DNA of 64,000 nt from Streptomyces xanthophaeus (lineage in GTDB: Bacteria > Actinomycetota > Actinomycetes > Streptomycetales > Streptomycetaceae). A program made the translations under genes and the position numbers. Below are positions 8,609 through 19,524 of this stretch, in pieces. The notes below the pieces were generated by a model. It searched no databases. It was not told the DNA's origin and was given only the letters and a program-made list of their open reading frames with translations. The first letter of the stretch is position 1, and each line of letters begins with the position of its first letter. The stretch is taken from NCBI RefSeq assembly GCF_000725805.1, contig NZ_JOFT01000011.1:248001-312000 (forward strand). The letters are read 5' to 3'.

Positions 8609-8682
8609 CGGCTGCTCCTTGGTGCGGGGACGGCGGACTGCGCTCGCCACGCATCCTGCCAGGAATCCCCTCCCGTGCCGCT

Positions 8683-10602
8683 CTAGCCGATGCCCGCCAC
8701 GGCCTGCTGCGCCGCACGGTGCAGTGCCTCGTCCCGCAGGATGTCCCCGCCGTAGCGGCGGTGCGAGGACGCGACCGCGTGCAGGGCGGGCAGGGCCACT
8801 GCCGCGGGGCGGCCGATCGCGCCCAGTACGCCTACGGTCCGCAGGGCCAGCGGGGTGAACTCGTGACGGGCCAGCGGCGCCAGCTCCGGCAGCAGGGCCT
8901 CGACGGCCGGTGCCGGGTCACCGGTGATCCGCCACCAGGCCTCGGCGGCGCCGACCCGGCTCCACTCCCCCGGGCAGGTCAGCAGCGGCCGGACCGCGTC
9001 GGCGTACGGCGCTGCCAGCGGACCCAGGTCGGCGAGGTAGCGCAGCACCGGGCGTCCGAGGCCCGCCCGCGCGGCCGCGCCGCACTCCCTGAGCGCCGGC
9101 TCCGGGTCGCCGGTGAGGCGCCAGTGCGCCCAGGCGGCGGTCTGCGCCACCCGTCGGCGGGGCCCCGGCCGACGGGTGTCGCCCGTGGCGAGCCCTGCGA
9201 GCACCCCCGCCGGCGATCCGGCGGCGCCTGCGGTCTCCGCCAGGGCCGCCGGGCCGATCCGGCCCAGCGCCTCGGCCGCAGGGCGCGCGGACGGCGTGGT
9301 CAGCAGCGCGGCCAGTTCGGGGGCCACCGGAGCGGCGGCCGGGCCCCACGCGGCGAGGATGCGCAGGACCTCGGTCCCTGCGCCGCCTTCGGCACCGGCG
9401 GCGAGCAGACTGCGGAAGACCGGCAGGAGTTCGGGCGCCCACCGCCCGGGCAGCTCGTCGACCAGCAGGTAGGAGTGCCCGAAACGGTCGGCGTACCAGG
9501 CCGCTGCCCTGTCGTCGCCCATCCCTGCCAGGGCCCGCACCGCGGTGGCGGTGCTGTGCGAGTGGCGGGTGTCCCCGTACCGCTCGACGAAGCGGACGAG
9601 CCGGTCCGCGTACGGGGCCGCGGCGGCCCCGCCCCGGGCGAAGACATCGAGGGATGCGGAAGCCACCCCGGACTCGTCGTCCAGGCCTGCGGCGACGGTC
9701 TCCCACACCTCGGGCGCGGGGTCGCGCCAGTACCGCAGCCGTGCCCCCGCTGCCACGACGGCCGCCTCGCGGAGGTCCGTACGCGCGTGGTCCGCCAGGG
9801 CGGCCACCAGGTCCGCGGCCTCGTCCGGGTGCGGTGCCAGGAGCTGCGCGATGCGCTCGACCCGTCGGTAGCGGCCACCGGGCCAGTACGGTACGTCCGG
9901 CAGCGGGCCGTTCCCGATGACGCCGAGCGCACGGGCCGTCGCCCGGCCCGCCCCCGTCGTGTCCGCCCCGGTGTCCGGGGCTCCGGCGGACAGCACGCCC
10001 CGCGCGGCCGCCAGCTGTACGTGGCAGTGCTCGTGTTCCAGCCACGGCCGGAACCATGCCGCCGCCTCCGCCGGATCTGCGGTGCAGGACGGCAGGTTCG
10101 ACAGCGTGCCCACCGCGAGCAGTTGGGAGACGAGGGCCGTCGGGTCGTCCTCCGCGGCGGCCTGCTGACGCAGCGCGTCGAGTGCGGCCGGGTCCTCGCA
10201 GCGGACCTCGCGCAGGACGAAGGCGGCCCCGGACCGCACGCCCGCCGCCGGATGTGTGATCAGGGGCACCACATGGCGTCCTGCGTTGGCGAACACCGTG
10301 AAGCCCATGTAGTGCACGCCGGCGGAACTCCGGGTGGCGTGGAAGCCGCGCCGGGCCAGGAAGTCGAGCGCCCGGACGAGCCGGCGCTCGTCGAGCGCCG
10401 GGAGCAGCTCGAAGAGGTGTGACGCCGCGTGCGCGAAGAGCGGGTCGTCGGTCCGCCAGCCCAGCTTCTTCTCCAACCGCAGCCACGCGTGGCGGCGTTG
10501 CCCGAAGGTCACCAGGCCGCGCAGCAGCTCCGGTATCTCCTCCCGGCCCGCCGGCACCCCTTCCAGTACGTGCCAGGGCACCCCGGCCCCCCGTTCGTCC
10601 AT
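8683..10602 (-). CDS. HEAT-repeat-like helical protein
   Basis: 639 aa, extremely Ala/Leu/Arg-rich, made of repeated helix pairs across its length. Examples are PAAGVRSGAAFVLREVRCED, HVQLAAARGVLSAGAPD, and repeats ending in ADLGPLAAPYADAVRPLL and LGAIGRPAAVALPALHAV. The pattern of about 35-45 residues with APYAxAVRPLL ends is typical of HEAT/armadillo scaffolds. No catalytic motif, signal or membrane segment is visible. Such proteins are common in Streptomyces and are thought to be protein-binding scaffolds. It appears monocistronic. Confidence 0.8.
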   Translation of the reverse strand: MDERGAGVPWHVLEGVPAGREEIPELLRGLVTFGQRRHAWLRLEKKLGWRTDDPLFAHAASHLFELLPALDERRLVRALDFLARRGFHATRSSAGVHYMGFTVFANAGRHVVPLITHPAAGVRSGAAFVLREVRCEDPAALDALRQQAAAEDDPTALVSQLLAVGTLSNLPSCTADPAEAAAWFRPWLEHEHCHVQLAAARGVLSAGAPDTGADTTGAGRATARALGVIGNGPLPDVPYWPGGRYRRVERIAQLLAPHPDEAADLVAALADHARTDLREAAVVAAGARLRYWRDPAPEVWETVAAGLDDESGVASASLDVFARGGAAAAPYADRLVRFVERYGDTRHSHSTATAVRALAGMGDDRAAAWYADRFGHSYLLVDELPGRWAPELLPVFRSLLAAGAEGGAGTEVLRILAAWGPAAAPVAPELAALLTTPSARPAAEALGRIGPAALAETAGAAGSPAGVLAGLATGDTRRPGPRRRVAQTAAWAHWRLTGDPEPALRECGAAARAGLGRPVLRYLADLGPLAAPYADAVRPLLTCPGEWSRVGAAEAWWRITGDPAPAVEALLPELAPLARHEFTPLALRTVGVLGAIGRPAAVALPALHAVASSHRRYGGDILRDEALHRAAQQAVAGIG

Positions 10603-10689
10603 GCGGGGGAGCCTAGATCATCGCCGTCCCCGGGCCTACGGCCGCGCGCGGAGCTCGGCGGGCGGCCGGGGTCGCCGCCGTTCAGCGGG

Positions 10690-10914
10690 TCAGGTGCCGG
10701 CGATCCACACCTCGGGCCCGCCGCCTTCCCACCTGATCGGCCCGTCCTCCGAGAGGTCGACGTCCTCCAGGCCTGCGCTGCGCAGCAACTCGCTCACGTC
10801 GCCGGGCGTGAAGGCCCGGCCCAGGTCGGCGTCCACGCCCAGTGCGTGCACCGTGACCTTCCGGCCGCCCCGGGGCGACACCGGATGAATGACGATCTCC
10901 GTACGGTCCGACAT
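10690..10914 (-). CDS. Small hypothetical protein
   Basis: 74 aa from ATG 10914. It has a beta-rich first half (TEIVIHPVSPRGGRKVTVHAL), then a helix (TPGDVSELLRSAGLEDVD), then IRWEGGGPEVWIAGT. It is acidic, has no Cys and no signal. I do not recognise a named family. Clean Streptomyces codon bias and a compact alpha/beta prediction support a real gene. It diverges from the GNAT gene downstream. Confidence 0.65.
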   Translation of the reverse strand: MSDRTEIVIHPVSPRGGRKVTVHALGVDADLGRAFTPGDVSELLRSAGLEDVDLSEDGPIRWEGGGPEVWIAGT

Positions 10915-11076
10915 GCCCCCAGCGTGCAGGCGACCCGCCCGCACGGCATCCCGGGATCCCTGACCGGGGGAACGCCGCCGGCCGTCCCGCTGCCCTTGGC
11001 GGGTAAGATCCGGGAGTTTGCAGCGGGACGCGAGTACACCGCGAACGCAGGGTGCGGGACTGTCACAGGGGGCCAC

Positions 11077-11658
11077 ATGACGCAGCAAGGCATCGTCACG
11101 ACGCAGCACATGGACGGACCGGCCGCAGTACAGGCCGAGGGCGCGTTCCGGCTGATCTACGCCGAAGCGTTCGCGGAGCCTCCGTACGACGAGACCGCGG
11201 ACGACGTCGCAGCCGCCTTCCGCCGCTTCCCCGGACAGACCCGCAACCCCGGCTTTCACGCTGTCCTGGCGCGTACTGGGCAGGGCGAGCCGGTCGGCAT
11301 GGCGTACGGGCATCCGCTCCGGCCCGACACCGTGTGGTGGGACGAACTGACCGAGCCCGTGCCCGCCGACCTGCGGCGCGAGGACGGGCGCCGCACCTTC
11401 GGGCTGATGGAACTCGCCGTGCGCGGACCGTGGCGCGGGCAGGGTGTCGCGCGGCGTCTGCACGAGACGCTGCTCGACGGCATCGGCACCGAGCGGGTGC
11501 TGCTGAACGTCCACCCGGCGAGCGAGGCGGCGTCGGCTGCCTACCGGGCGTGGGGATACCGCAAGGTCGGCGAGGCCCGGCCGTGGGGCGAGGGGGCGGA
11601 CCACCATGACGTGATGCTGCTCGACCTGCGCCGCGAGCAGCCCGGAGCCTGCCGCTGA
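11077..11658 (+). CDS. GNAT-family N-acetyltransferase
   Basis: 193 aa. The acetyl-CoA pyrophosphate loop is RGPWRGQGVARRLHETLL (Q/RxxGxG/A), preceded by strand TFGLMELAV and followed by VLLNVHPASEAASAAYRAWGYRKVG. The ATG at 11077 sits behind ACAGGGGG. The long upstream extension of the frame belongs to the antisense of the preceding gene. The acceptor is unknown. The start context (CTGTCACAGGG then ATGACGCAGCA) recurs at 22880, which is noted separately. Confidence 0.9.
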   Translation: MTQQGIVTTQHMDGPAAVQAEGAFRLIYAEAFAEPPYDETADDVAAAFRRFPGQTRNPGFHAVLARTGQGEPVGMAYGHPLRPDTVWWDELTEPVPADLRREDGRRTFGLMELAVRGPWRGQGVARRLHETLLDGIGTERVLLNVHPASEAASAAYRAWGYRKVGEARPWGEGADHHDVMLLDLRREQPGACR

Positions 11659-11667
11659 AGGACCGGG

Positions 11668-11976
11668 TCAGGGGCCGTGGAGCTCCGTCTCCCATGGTTC
11701 GAACGGCGGCTCCACCTGGTACCCGGGGTCGCAGCGCCTACGGACCCACTGGGCGGCCCGGTACTGGGCGTCGCCGCCGTTGAGCGTGTGTCCGTGCTCG
11801 TCGACTTCGAGGACGTTGGCGAAGACCGCGAACACCATCTCCAGGTCCGAGCCGAATTCGAGGAGGTGGGCGCGGTAGTCGATGCCGTCGAGGAGTTCGT
11901 CGTCCAGGGTGCCGTTGCCCAGGAAGAACGCGAAGAACCGGAGAGCGGCACGTACATCGGTCGCTAGGTGTGTCAT
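11668..11976 (-). CDS. Small conserved hypothetical protein
   Basis: 102 aa acidic protein with an N-terminal helix (DVRAALRFFAFFLGNG), DDELLDGIDYRAHLLEFG, a hydrophobic helix (EMVFAVFANVLEVDEHG) and a C-terminal region with one Cys and WETELHG. It resembles small cytoplasmic immunity-like or SMI1-neighbour proteins in composition, but I cannot name the family. The gene is convergent with the GNAT gene, with 9 bp between stops. Confidence 0.7.
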   Translation of the reverse strand: MTHLATDVRAALRFFAFFLGNGTLDDELLDGIDYRAHLLEFGSDLEMVFAVFANVLEVDEHGHTLNGGDAQYRAAQWVRRRCDPGYQVEPPFEPWETELHGP

Positions 11977-12024
11977 GTGATCACCCTGCCAGCCGCCGGG
12001 ACGCCGCCGCAGCCCGGCCCCGGG

Positions 12025-13464
12025 TCACTGCTGCCTGCGCTGCGCGGGAACGCCGGTGAGGGTCATCGACTGCTCTGCACGGGTGGCAAGGTCCTTGGCC
12101 GAGACGGTCACGACCCCGTTGGCGTCGATGTCGATCGCCACCTCGATCGTCATCTTCTTGCCGCGCCCGGCGAGTTCCAGGACCCCCAGCTGGTCGTTCT
12201 CCGCCGCTTTCGTGCTCTCGCCCTGGCAGACCGGGATCCGGACGGCCGTGGCACCCTCGGTGCCGGTCACGGAGAACTGCTCCGAGCGCTTCGTCGGGAT
12301 GGTGGTGTTGCGCTCGATGAGCCGGGCCATCTCTCCCCCGGTGAGCGCGATCCCCAAGGAGAACGGGGTCACGTCCAGGAGCAGGAGGTCCTTGATGTGC
12401 CCGCTGAGCACTCCGGCCTGGAGCGCGGCACCGTTCGCCACGGTCGCCTCCGACTGCCCGAGGGTGATGGGGGCATGAGCGCCGACCAGCGCCCGGACCA
12501 GGCCGGACACGGCGGGCATCCGCGTCGCCCCGCCGACCAGCACCACCCGGGTCACCTCAGCCCTCTGGATCCCCGCGTACGCGAAGACGCTGCGCAGGGG
12601 GCCCGTGCAGCGGTCCAGCAGGTCGGCCGTCAGCTGCTCGAACATGCTCCGGGTCAGCGTCTGCTCCAGGTGCAGCGGCCCGTCCCCGGACACGGCCACG
12701 TACGGGACCTCGATCTCGGTCGCGGTCGCCGAGGACAGCTCGATCTTGGCCCGTTCGGCGGCCTCGCTCAGCCGCCGCATCGCCACCGGGTCCGAGGTCA
12801 GGTCCAACCCGTGCGCTTCCTCGAAGCGGGTGGCCAGCCACACGGCCACCCGCCTGTCCCAGTCGTCGCCGCCGAGCCGGTTGTCTCCGCAGGTGGCCTT
12901 CGTCTCGACCACGGTGTCGCCGATCTCCATCAGCGAGACGTCGAAGGTTCCGCCGCCGAAGTGGACGAGGAGCACCACCTGGTCCTCCCAGTCGGCTCCG
13001 CAGGCCAGCGCGGCGGCCGTCGGTTCGTTGATGATCCGCTGGACGTGGAGGCCCGCGAGCTCCCCCGCTTGCAGGGTGGCCCGGCGCTCGGCCTCCGAGA
13101 AGTACGCCGGTACGGTGATCACCGCGCCGCTGACCTCCTCGCCCAGGTGGGCCTCGGCGTCCCGCTTGAGTTTGCGCAGGATCAGCGCGCTGATCTGTGT
13201 GGCGTCGTAGGTCCGGCCGTCGACCGCGAGCCTCCAGCCGGTGCCCATGTGCCGTTTGACGGAGGAGACGGTGCGGCCGACGTTGGTGACGGCCTGCCTG
13301 CGGGCCGGCTCCCCCACGAGCGTGCGTCCGTCCTCGGTGAACGCGACCACGGACGGAGTGCTGGAGCTGCCCTCGGCGTTGGGGATCACGACGAACCGCT
13401 CACCGTCCAGGGCGGACACCACCGAGCTGCTGGTTCCCAGGTCGATCCCCACCATGCGCGCCAC
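12025..13464 (-). CDS. Lidless Hsp70 (DnaK paralogue) with altered phosphate-2 motif
   Basis: 479 aa from a GTG at 13464 behind GGGAGAA; upstream extensions are antisense to the next gene. The nucleotide-binding domain has IDLGTSSS (residues 7-14), K70, INEPTAAAL (E147) and [12 protein letters not shown]. The substrate-binding beta sandwich (about 365-475) has [12 protein letters not shown] and [15 protein letters not shown]. The protein ends there, whereas DnaK has a further ~120-residue helical lid. At the DLGGGTFD motif this protein reads VHFGGGTFD, so the Mg-liganding Asp (DnaK D194) is His168. It has no grpE or dnaJ neighbour, so it is a specialised paralogue, not the housekeeping dnaK. 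Confidence 0.9.
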   Translation of the reverse strand: MARMVGIDLGTSSSVVSALDGERFVVIPNAEGSSSTPSVVAFTEDGRTLVGEPARRQAVTNVGRTVSSVKRHMGTGWRLAVDGRTYDATQISALILRKLKRDAEAHLGEEVSGAVITVPAYFSEAERRATLQAGELAGLHVQRIINEPTAAALACGADWEDQVVLLVHFGGGTFDVSLMEIGDTVVETKATCGDNRLGGDDWDRRVAVWLATRFEEAHGLDLTSDPVAMRRLSEAAERAKIELSSATATEIEVPYVAVSGDGPLHLEQTLTRSMFEQLTADLLDRCTGPLRSVFAYAGIQRAEVTRVVLVGGATRMPAVSGLVRALVGAHAPITLGQSEATVANGAALQAGVLSGHIKDLLLLDVTPFSLGIALTGGEMARLIERNTTIPTKRSEQFSVTGTEGATAVRIPVCQGESTKAAENDQLGVLELAGRGKKMTIEVAIDIDANGVVTVSAKDLATRAEQSMTLTGVPAQRRQQ

Positions 13465-13629
13465 TGGTTCTCCCGCCGTCGAACGCGATGCCGCTCGTGC
13501 AGGAAAGCGTAGGCACGGCGCTGCGGCACGCGCAGGCCGTTGTCCCGATCCGTCCCTCCGCCTCCGCCCTCCGCCCTCCGCCCTCCGCACGCGCGTGGGG
13601 GTGTCAGTGGGCGCCTCTAGCGTTGGCGC
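13465..13629. repeat. Short direct repeats in a divergent spacer
   Basis: The spacer between the Hsp70 and the next gene holds a run of about four copies of the 7-mer CCCTCCG (around 13555-13590). It is intergenic and pyrimidine-rich, a typical slippage-generated run. It may sit within the divergent promoters, but no -10 element is obvious. Confidence 0.5.
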
Positions 13630-15078
13630 ATGATCTGGACCGCCACTCAGGACGCCCTCCCGCCCGTGCCGCCCGTGCCGCGGCTCGACGCCGCCCCCGC
13701 GGGGCTCACCGAGACCGTCGAGCTGACGGCTGCTCATCTCGACCGTCACGTGCACACCGTGACGGTCTTCGAGCGCGCGCTGGACGGGCTCGTCCGGCAG
13801 GCCCACCGCGACCGTCACGCGCTCGCTGCGGCCTTGTCCTCGGCGCTGGGGCACCGCTACGCCGAGGAGGAGACCGAGGCGGACCGGCTCTCCGCGCTGG
13901 ACGTCGTCGTGGCCACGCTGCTGTGGCGGGTTGCGGGGTACAGCCTCGAACCCTCGTACCTGCGCCGGCGGCGCGGGCACGAGGAGTGCGCGCAGGGCGG
14001 GCTGGAGCTGGTGGCGGCGGCTCGGGTGCGTGAGATCGGGTACGCGCTGCGGTCCGGCCGGCCTCTGCCGTTCCTGCTCGCCACGCCGACCTGGGAGACG
14101 GGAGCGCTGGAGGCGGCGGAGCTGGTCGAGCGGCTCTCGGAGTACCGGCGGTCGGGCGTCCGCCCCGGACCCGCCGACTTCGGGCAGGCGCTGCTGCGCG
14201 TACGGCGCCACGGTCCGGACGCCGCGGCCGCGGCCGGGGCCGCGGCCCGGCTCGGGACCGCCGAGGGCGACCGGCTCGCCGCCTGGCTAGGGCCGGACGG
14301 TGAACCGGGCGCGGCGCTCCGCCGGGTGGTGGTGCCCGATCCGCTGGCGCACCGGGCCTGGTCGCGGACGGGCACCGCGGTGGCGCAGGTCGCGTTCGTG
14401 AGCGGTGAACGACCGCTCCTGCGGCGGGAGTTCCCTGAGGCTTTCCACTGGCTGGGCCGCGCCCACGAGGGATTCACCCAGTGCTACCACTGGCACGAGG
14501 GGCACGCCGTACGCGCTTCGGTGCTGCCCGAGGACCGGGACACCCAGGCCGCCTGGCTGCTGCCGAGCGTGACGCTGGCCGCTACGGCCGGCGACCACGG
14601 CAGCGCCTGGATGCTGCCGCACCTGGCCCGGCTGGGCGGGCCTGCGGGGCCCGGTCTGCATGCGGCCGTGGCGGCGGGGCTGGGCGCCCGGTACCCGGGG
14701 AGCCGGAGCCCGGCGGTGGAGGCCCTGCTGGTGCTGGCCGGCCGGGGCGAGCTGGACGCCGGGCTGCTGGGCGGTGAGCTGGCCTCGATGGTGCGCCTGG
14801 GCACGGTCAAGTCCAACCGGCTCGCGGAGGCGGCCCGTTCGGCTGCGGCTGCGGGCGCCCACGCCACGGTCTGGGCCGTCCTCGCCGAGGTGCTGCCGGC
14901 CCTCCTGCCCTCGGTACGGGGTGCGGGCGAGGTGCTGGCCGTTGCCGCCGAGTGCGTGGAGCGCTGCGGGGCCACGGGCCCGGTCCCGGCCGGGGTGGCG
15001 GCCGCCGCGGCCCGGCCCGGTTCCTCGCGGCTGGCCACCGGGGCCCGCCGTCTGAACTCCGCACTCACCGGCCCCTGA
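13630..15078 (+). CDS. DUF6493-like protein, C-terminal half only
   Basis: 482 aa helical, Ala/Arg-rich protein. It contains [42 protein letters not shown] and the ending [20 protein letters not shown]. From memory these are hallmarks of the C-terminal part of large Streptomyces proteins annotated DUF6493/DUF7824/DUF7825, which normally exceed 800 aa and lie near SWIM-zinc-finger and MoxR genes. None of those neighbours is here and the N-terminal half is missing. It could be a naturally short paralogue or a 5'-truncated gene; the start at 13630 is directly behind the divergent spacer. Confidence 0.65.
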   Translation: MIWTATQDALPPVPPVPRLDAAPAGLTETVELTAAHLDRHVHTVTVFERALDGLVRQAHRDRHALAAALSSALGHRYAEEETEADRLSALDVVVATLLWRVAGYSLEPSYLRRRRGHEECAQGGLELVAAARVREIGYALRSGRPLPFLLATPTWETGALEAAELVERLSEYRRSGVRPGPADFGQALLRVRRHGPDAAAAAGAAARLGTAEGDRLAAWLGPDGEPGAALRRVVVPDPLAHRAWSRTGTAVAQVAFVSGERPLLRREFPEAFHWLGRAHEGFTQCYHWHEGHAVRASVLPEDRDTQAAWLLPSVTLAATAGDHGSAWMLPHLARLGGPAGPGLHAAVAAGLGARYPGSRSPAVEALLVLAGRGELDAGLLGGELASMVRLGTVKSNRLAEAARSAAAAGAHATVWAVLAEVLPALLPSVRGAGEVLAVAAECVERCGATGPVPAGVAAAAARPGSSRLATGARRLNSALTGP

Positions 15079-15096
15079 CGGGCGAGCCGCGGCCGC

Positions 15097-15648
15097 CTAG
15101 ACCTCGGGAAGGGAGGGGTCGGGGGTCCAGGGATTCGGCGCGGTGATGGACCAGCGTTCGTGGTCGCGCCAGGCCCCCCTGATGTAGAGGTAGGCGGGCG
15201 ACAGGCCTTCGTAGCGGAAGCCCAGGCGCTGGACCAGGGCCAAGGAGGCCTTGTTCGCGGGCTGGATGTTGGCCTCCAGCCGGTGGAGCCGCAGATCGTC
15301 GAAGGCGTGGTGCAGGGCGGCGGTGATTCCTTCGGTCATATAACCCCGCCCCGCGGACGGGGCGAAGGCCGCGTAGCCGAGGGACGCGCCCTGGTAGCGG
15401 CCCCGGATGATCGAGTTGATGTTGACCGTACCGGCAGTTGCACCGGTCTCCCGGACGCGGATCAGATAGCCCCGGTTGAGGCCGTCGCCGAAACGGCGCA
15501 TCCAGTCCTGGAAGTCCTCGGCGGTCGCGGGCAACTGCATCCACGGCCCGTGGAGCTCGGCACTGGCCCTCACGAGGGAGCAGAATTCGTCCTGGTCGGC
15601 GAGGGTGAGCGGGCACAGTTCGACCCGTGACGGCGTAGTGGAGGACAT
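15097..15648 (-). CDS. GNAT acetyltransferase of the RimJ/RimL type
   Basis: 183 aa. It has the RimJ/L pattern of an N-terminal strand (RVELCPLTLADQDEF), IRVRETGATAGTVNINSI, a SLGYAAFAPSAGRGYMTEGI acetyl-CoA loop, HHAFDDLRLHRLEANIQPANKASLALVQRLGFRYEGL, and the C-terminal W-rich YLYIRGAWRDHERWSIT. Members acetylate protein N-termini, ribosomal proteins or small amines. The ATG at 15648 is the natural start. It is convergent with the preceding gene, with an 18-bp gap. Confidence 0.93.
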   Translation of the reverse strand: MSSTTPSRVELCPLTLADQDEFCSLVRASAELHGPWMQLPATAEDFQDWMRRFGDGLNRGYLIRVRETGATAGTVNINSIIRGRYQGASLGYAAFAPSAGRGYMTEGITAALHHAFDDLRLHRLEANIQPANKASLALVQRLGFRYEGLSPAYLYIRGAWRDHERWSITAPNPWTPDPSLPEV

Positions 15649-15670
15649 GGGCCCATGCTAGGCCGTGGCG

Positions 15671-16903
15671 TCAAAGCCCCTGCTGCCGGCCGGGGGTGAA
15701 GGTGACCGGCAGGCTCTGGGGGCCGCGCAGCCCCCCGGGGCGCCAGGGGATCTCGTCCGGCGCCACGGCCAGCGCGAGTCCGGGGAGCCTGCGCAGCGCG
15801 GTGCCGATGGCGATCTGCCCCTCCAGGCGGGCCAGCGGTGCACCCAGGCAGTAGTGGATGCCGTGCCCGAAGGCGAGGTGCGCGTTGTCCTGCCGGGTGA
15901 TGTCCAGGTCGTCGGGGTCGGGGAACCGCGCCGGGTCCCGGTCGGCGATCGCCGAGGCGATCAGTACGGTCGCGCCGCGCGGGACCGTCACCCCTGCGAT
16001 CTCCACGTCCTCGCGGGCGAAGCGGGCGATGCCGGGGCTGACCGGGCCGTCGTAGCGGAGGAACTCCTCGATAGCGCCGGGCAGCAGTGCGGGGTCGGAG
16101 CGGAGCAGGTCGAGCTGGACTGGCCGGGCGAGCAGCATGGCGATGCCGCCGCCGATCAGGTTGACCGTGGTGATGTAGCCGGCGGCGAGGAGCAGGAAGA
16201 CCATGGCGATCAGCTCGTCCTCGGTCAGCTGCTGGTCCTCGTCCCGGGCGGTGATGAGGCCGCTGAGCAGGTCGTCGCCGGGGTGTGCCCGTTTGGCCCG
16301 GATCAGGTCGGCCACGTAGGCGCGCATGTGCTGCCAGGCCTCGTTCACCACGGCCGGGTCGGGCGGCTCCGCGCCCCGCATGATCATGCGGTCGGTCCAG
16401 CGCTGGAAGTCGTGACGGTCGTCCACCGGCACGCCGAGCAGTTCGCTGATCACCGTGACCGGGAGCGGCAGCGCGAAGTCCGCGACGAGGTCGGCGCGGC
16501 CTGCGGGGACGACGGCGTCCAGCAGCTGGTCGGTGACGGCCTGGATCCGGGGCCGCATCCCGGCCACCCTGCGGGCGGTGAACGCCTTCGAGACCAGGCG
16601 GCGCAGGCGGGTGTGGTCGGGCGGGTCGCTGCGGAGCATGTTGCTCAGCAGCCCCTCGCGCTCCGTTTCGGGCAGCTGCCGCAGCAGGCGGGTGTCCGTG
16701 GCGTCGCGTACGTCGCTGCTCAGGCGGGGGTCGGACAGGGCGGCGAGGGCGTCTTCGTAGCGGGTGACCAGCCAGGCCTCCAGGCCGCCCGCGATGACGG
16801 CGCGGTGGACGGGGGCGTCCTGGAGAAGCCGGAGGTACAGCGGGAAGGGGTCGGCGACGAAGTCCGGGTCGGCGTAGGGCAGCAGGACGGGCTGCTCACT
16901 CAC
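15671..16903 (-). CDS. Cytochrome P450 (CYP105/107-like)
   Basis: 410 aa soluble bacterial P450. The heme loop is FGHGIHYCLG with ligand C352. The K-helix motif is EEFLRYDG (ExxR), the C-helix DPPDHTRLRRLVSKAFT, and the PERF-like region FPDPDDLDITR. The I-helix reads AAGYITTVN, so the usual acid residue before the Thr (AGxE/DT) is Ile. It needs ferredoxin and a reductase, neither of which is adjacent. No tailoring partners surround it, so a substrate cannot be proposed. Confidence 0.94.
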   Translation of the reverse strand: MSEQPVLLPYADPDFVADPFPLYLRLLQDAPVHRAVIAGGLEAWLVTRYEDALAALSDPRLSSDVRDATDTRLLRQLPETEREGLLSNMLRSDPPDHTRLRRLVSKAFTARRVAGMRPRIQAVTDQLLDAVVPAGRADLVADFALPLPVTVISELLGVPVDDRHDFQRWTDRMIMRGAEPPDPAVVNEAWQHMRAYVADLIRAKRAHPGDDLLSGLITARDEDQQLTEDELIAMVFLLLAAGYITTVNLIGGGIAMLLARPVQLDLLRSDPALLPGAIEEFLRYDGPVSPGIARFAREDVEIAGVTVPRGATVLIASAIADRDPARFPDPDDLDITRQDNAHLAFGHGIHYCLGAPLARLEGQIAIGTALRRLPGLALAVAPDEIPWRPGGLRGPQSLPVTFTPGRQQGL

Positions 16904-19128
<2,225 letters not shown>

Positions 19129-19170
19129 TCCGGTCCTGCTGACCGCCCCGCACTGGGAGCGGTGGGACGT

Positions 19171-19524
19171 TCAGCGGTGCAGCTGCCGCGTCCAGTCCTG
19201 CGGCACCCGGTCGGCCGGTCCCGGTGTGGGCTGGTCGGCCGGGTGGCCGCCCGGCGGTGTCAGCTCGGGCCCGGTCTCGTACAGGGCGTTGGTGTCGTAG
19301 TTCCAGAACCACTCCTCACCCGGCTCGAAGCTCTGCACGAGGGGATGGCCGGTGGACCGCCAGTGGGCGGTGGCGTGCTGGGCGGGTGAGGAGTCGCAGC
19401 AGCCGATGTGGCCGCACTGGGCGCACCGCCGCAGGTGCAGCCACCAGCCCCCCACCGCATCGCAGTCGGCGCAACCGGTTCCGGTGGGCGGGACGCTCGG
19501 GTCGATTCCGGCGATGTCGGTCAT
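19171..19524 (-). CDS. UBP-type zinc-finger protein (third gene of redox-signalling operon)
   Basis: 117 aa with a ZnF-UBP domain. The ligand pattern is CADCDAVGG, LRRCAQCGHIGCCDSS, H in QHATAH, and HPLVQSFEPGEEWFWNYDTNALYE. This fold binds free C-termini of ubiquitin in eukaryotes; in actinobacteria, which lack ubiquitin, the ligand is unknown. Its start overlaps the kinase stop by 4 bp (ATGA at 19521-19524), so expression is coupled. The C-terminal 30 residues are Pro/Gly-rich and probably disordered. A paralogue without this context lies at 56554-56910. Confidence 0.9.
   Translation of the reverse strand: MTDIAGIDPSVPPTGTGCADCDAVGGWWLHLRRCAQCGHIGCCDSSPAQHATAHWRSTGHPLVQSFEPGEEWFWNYDTNALYETGPELTPPGGHPADQPTPGPADRVPQDWTRQLHR

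Noticed and set aside
13465..14211. N-terminal extension of the Hsp70 frame
   Set aside because: It is antisense to the DUF6493-like gene and lacks domain features; the GTG at 13464 has a ribosome-binding site and begins at the conserved motif.
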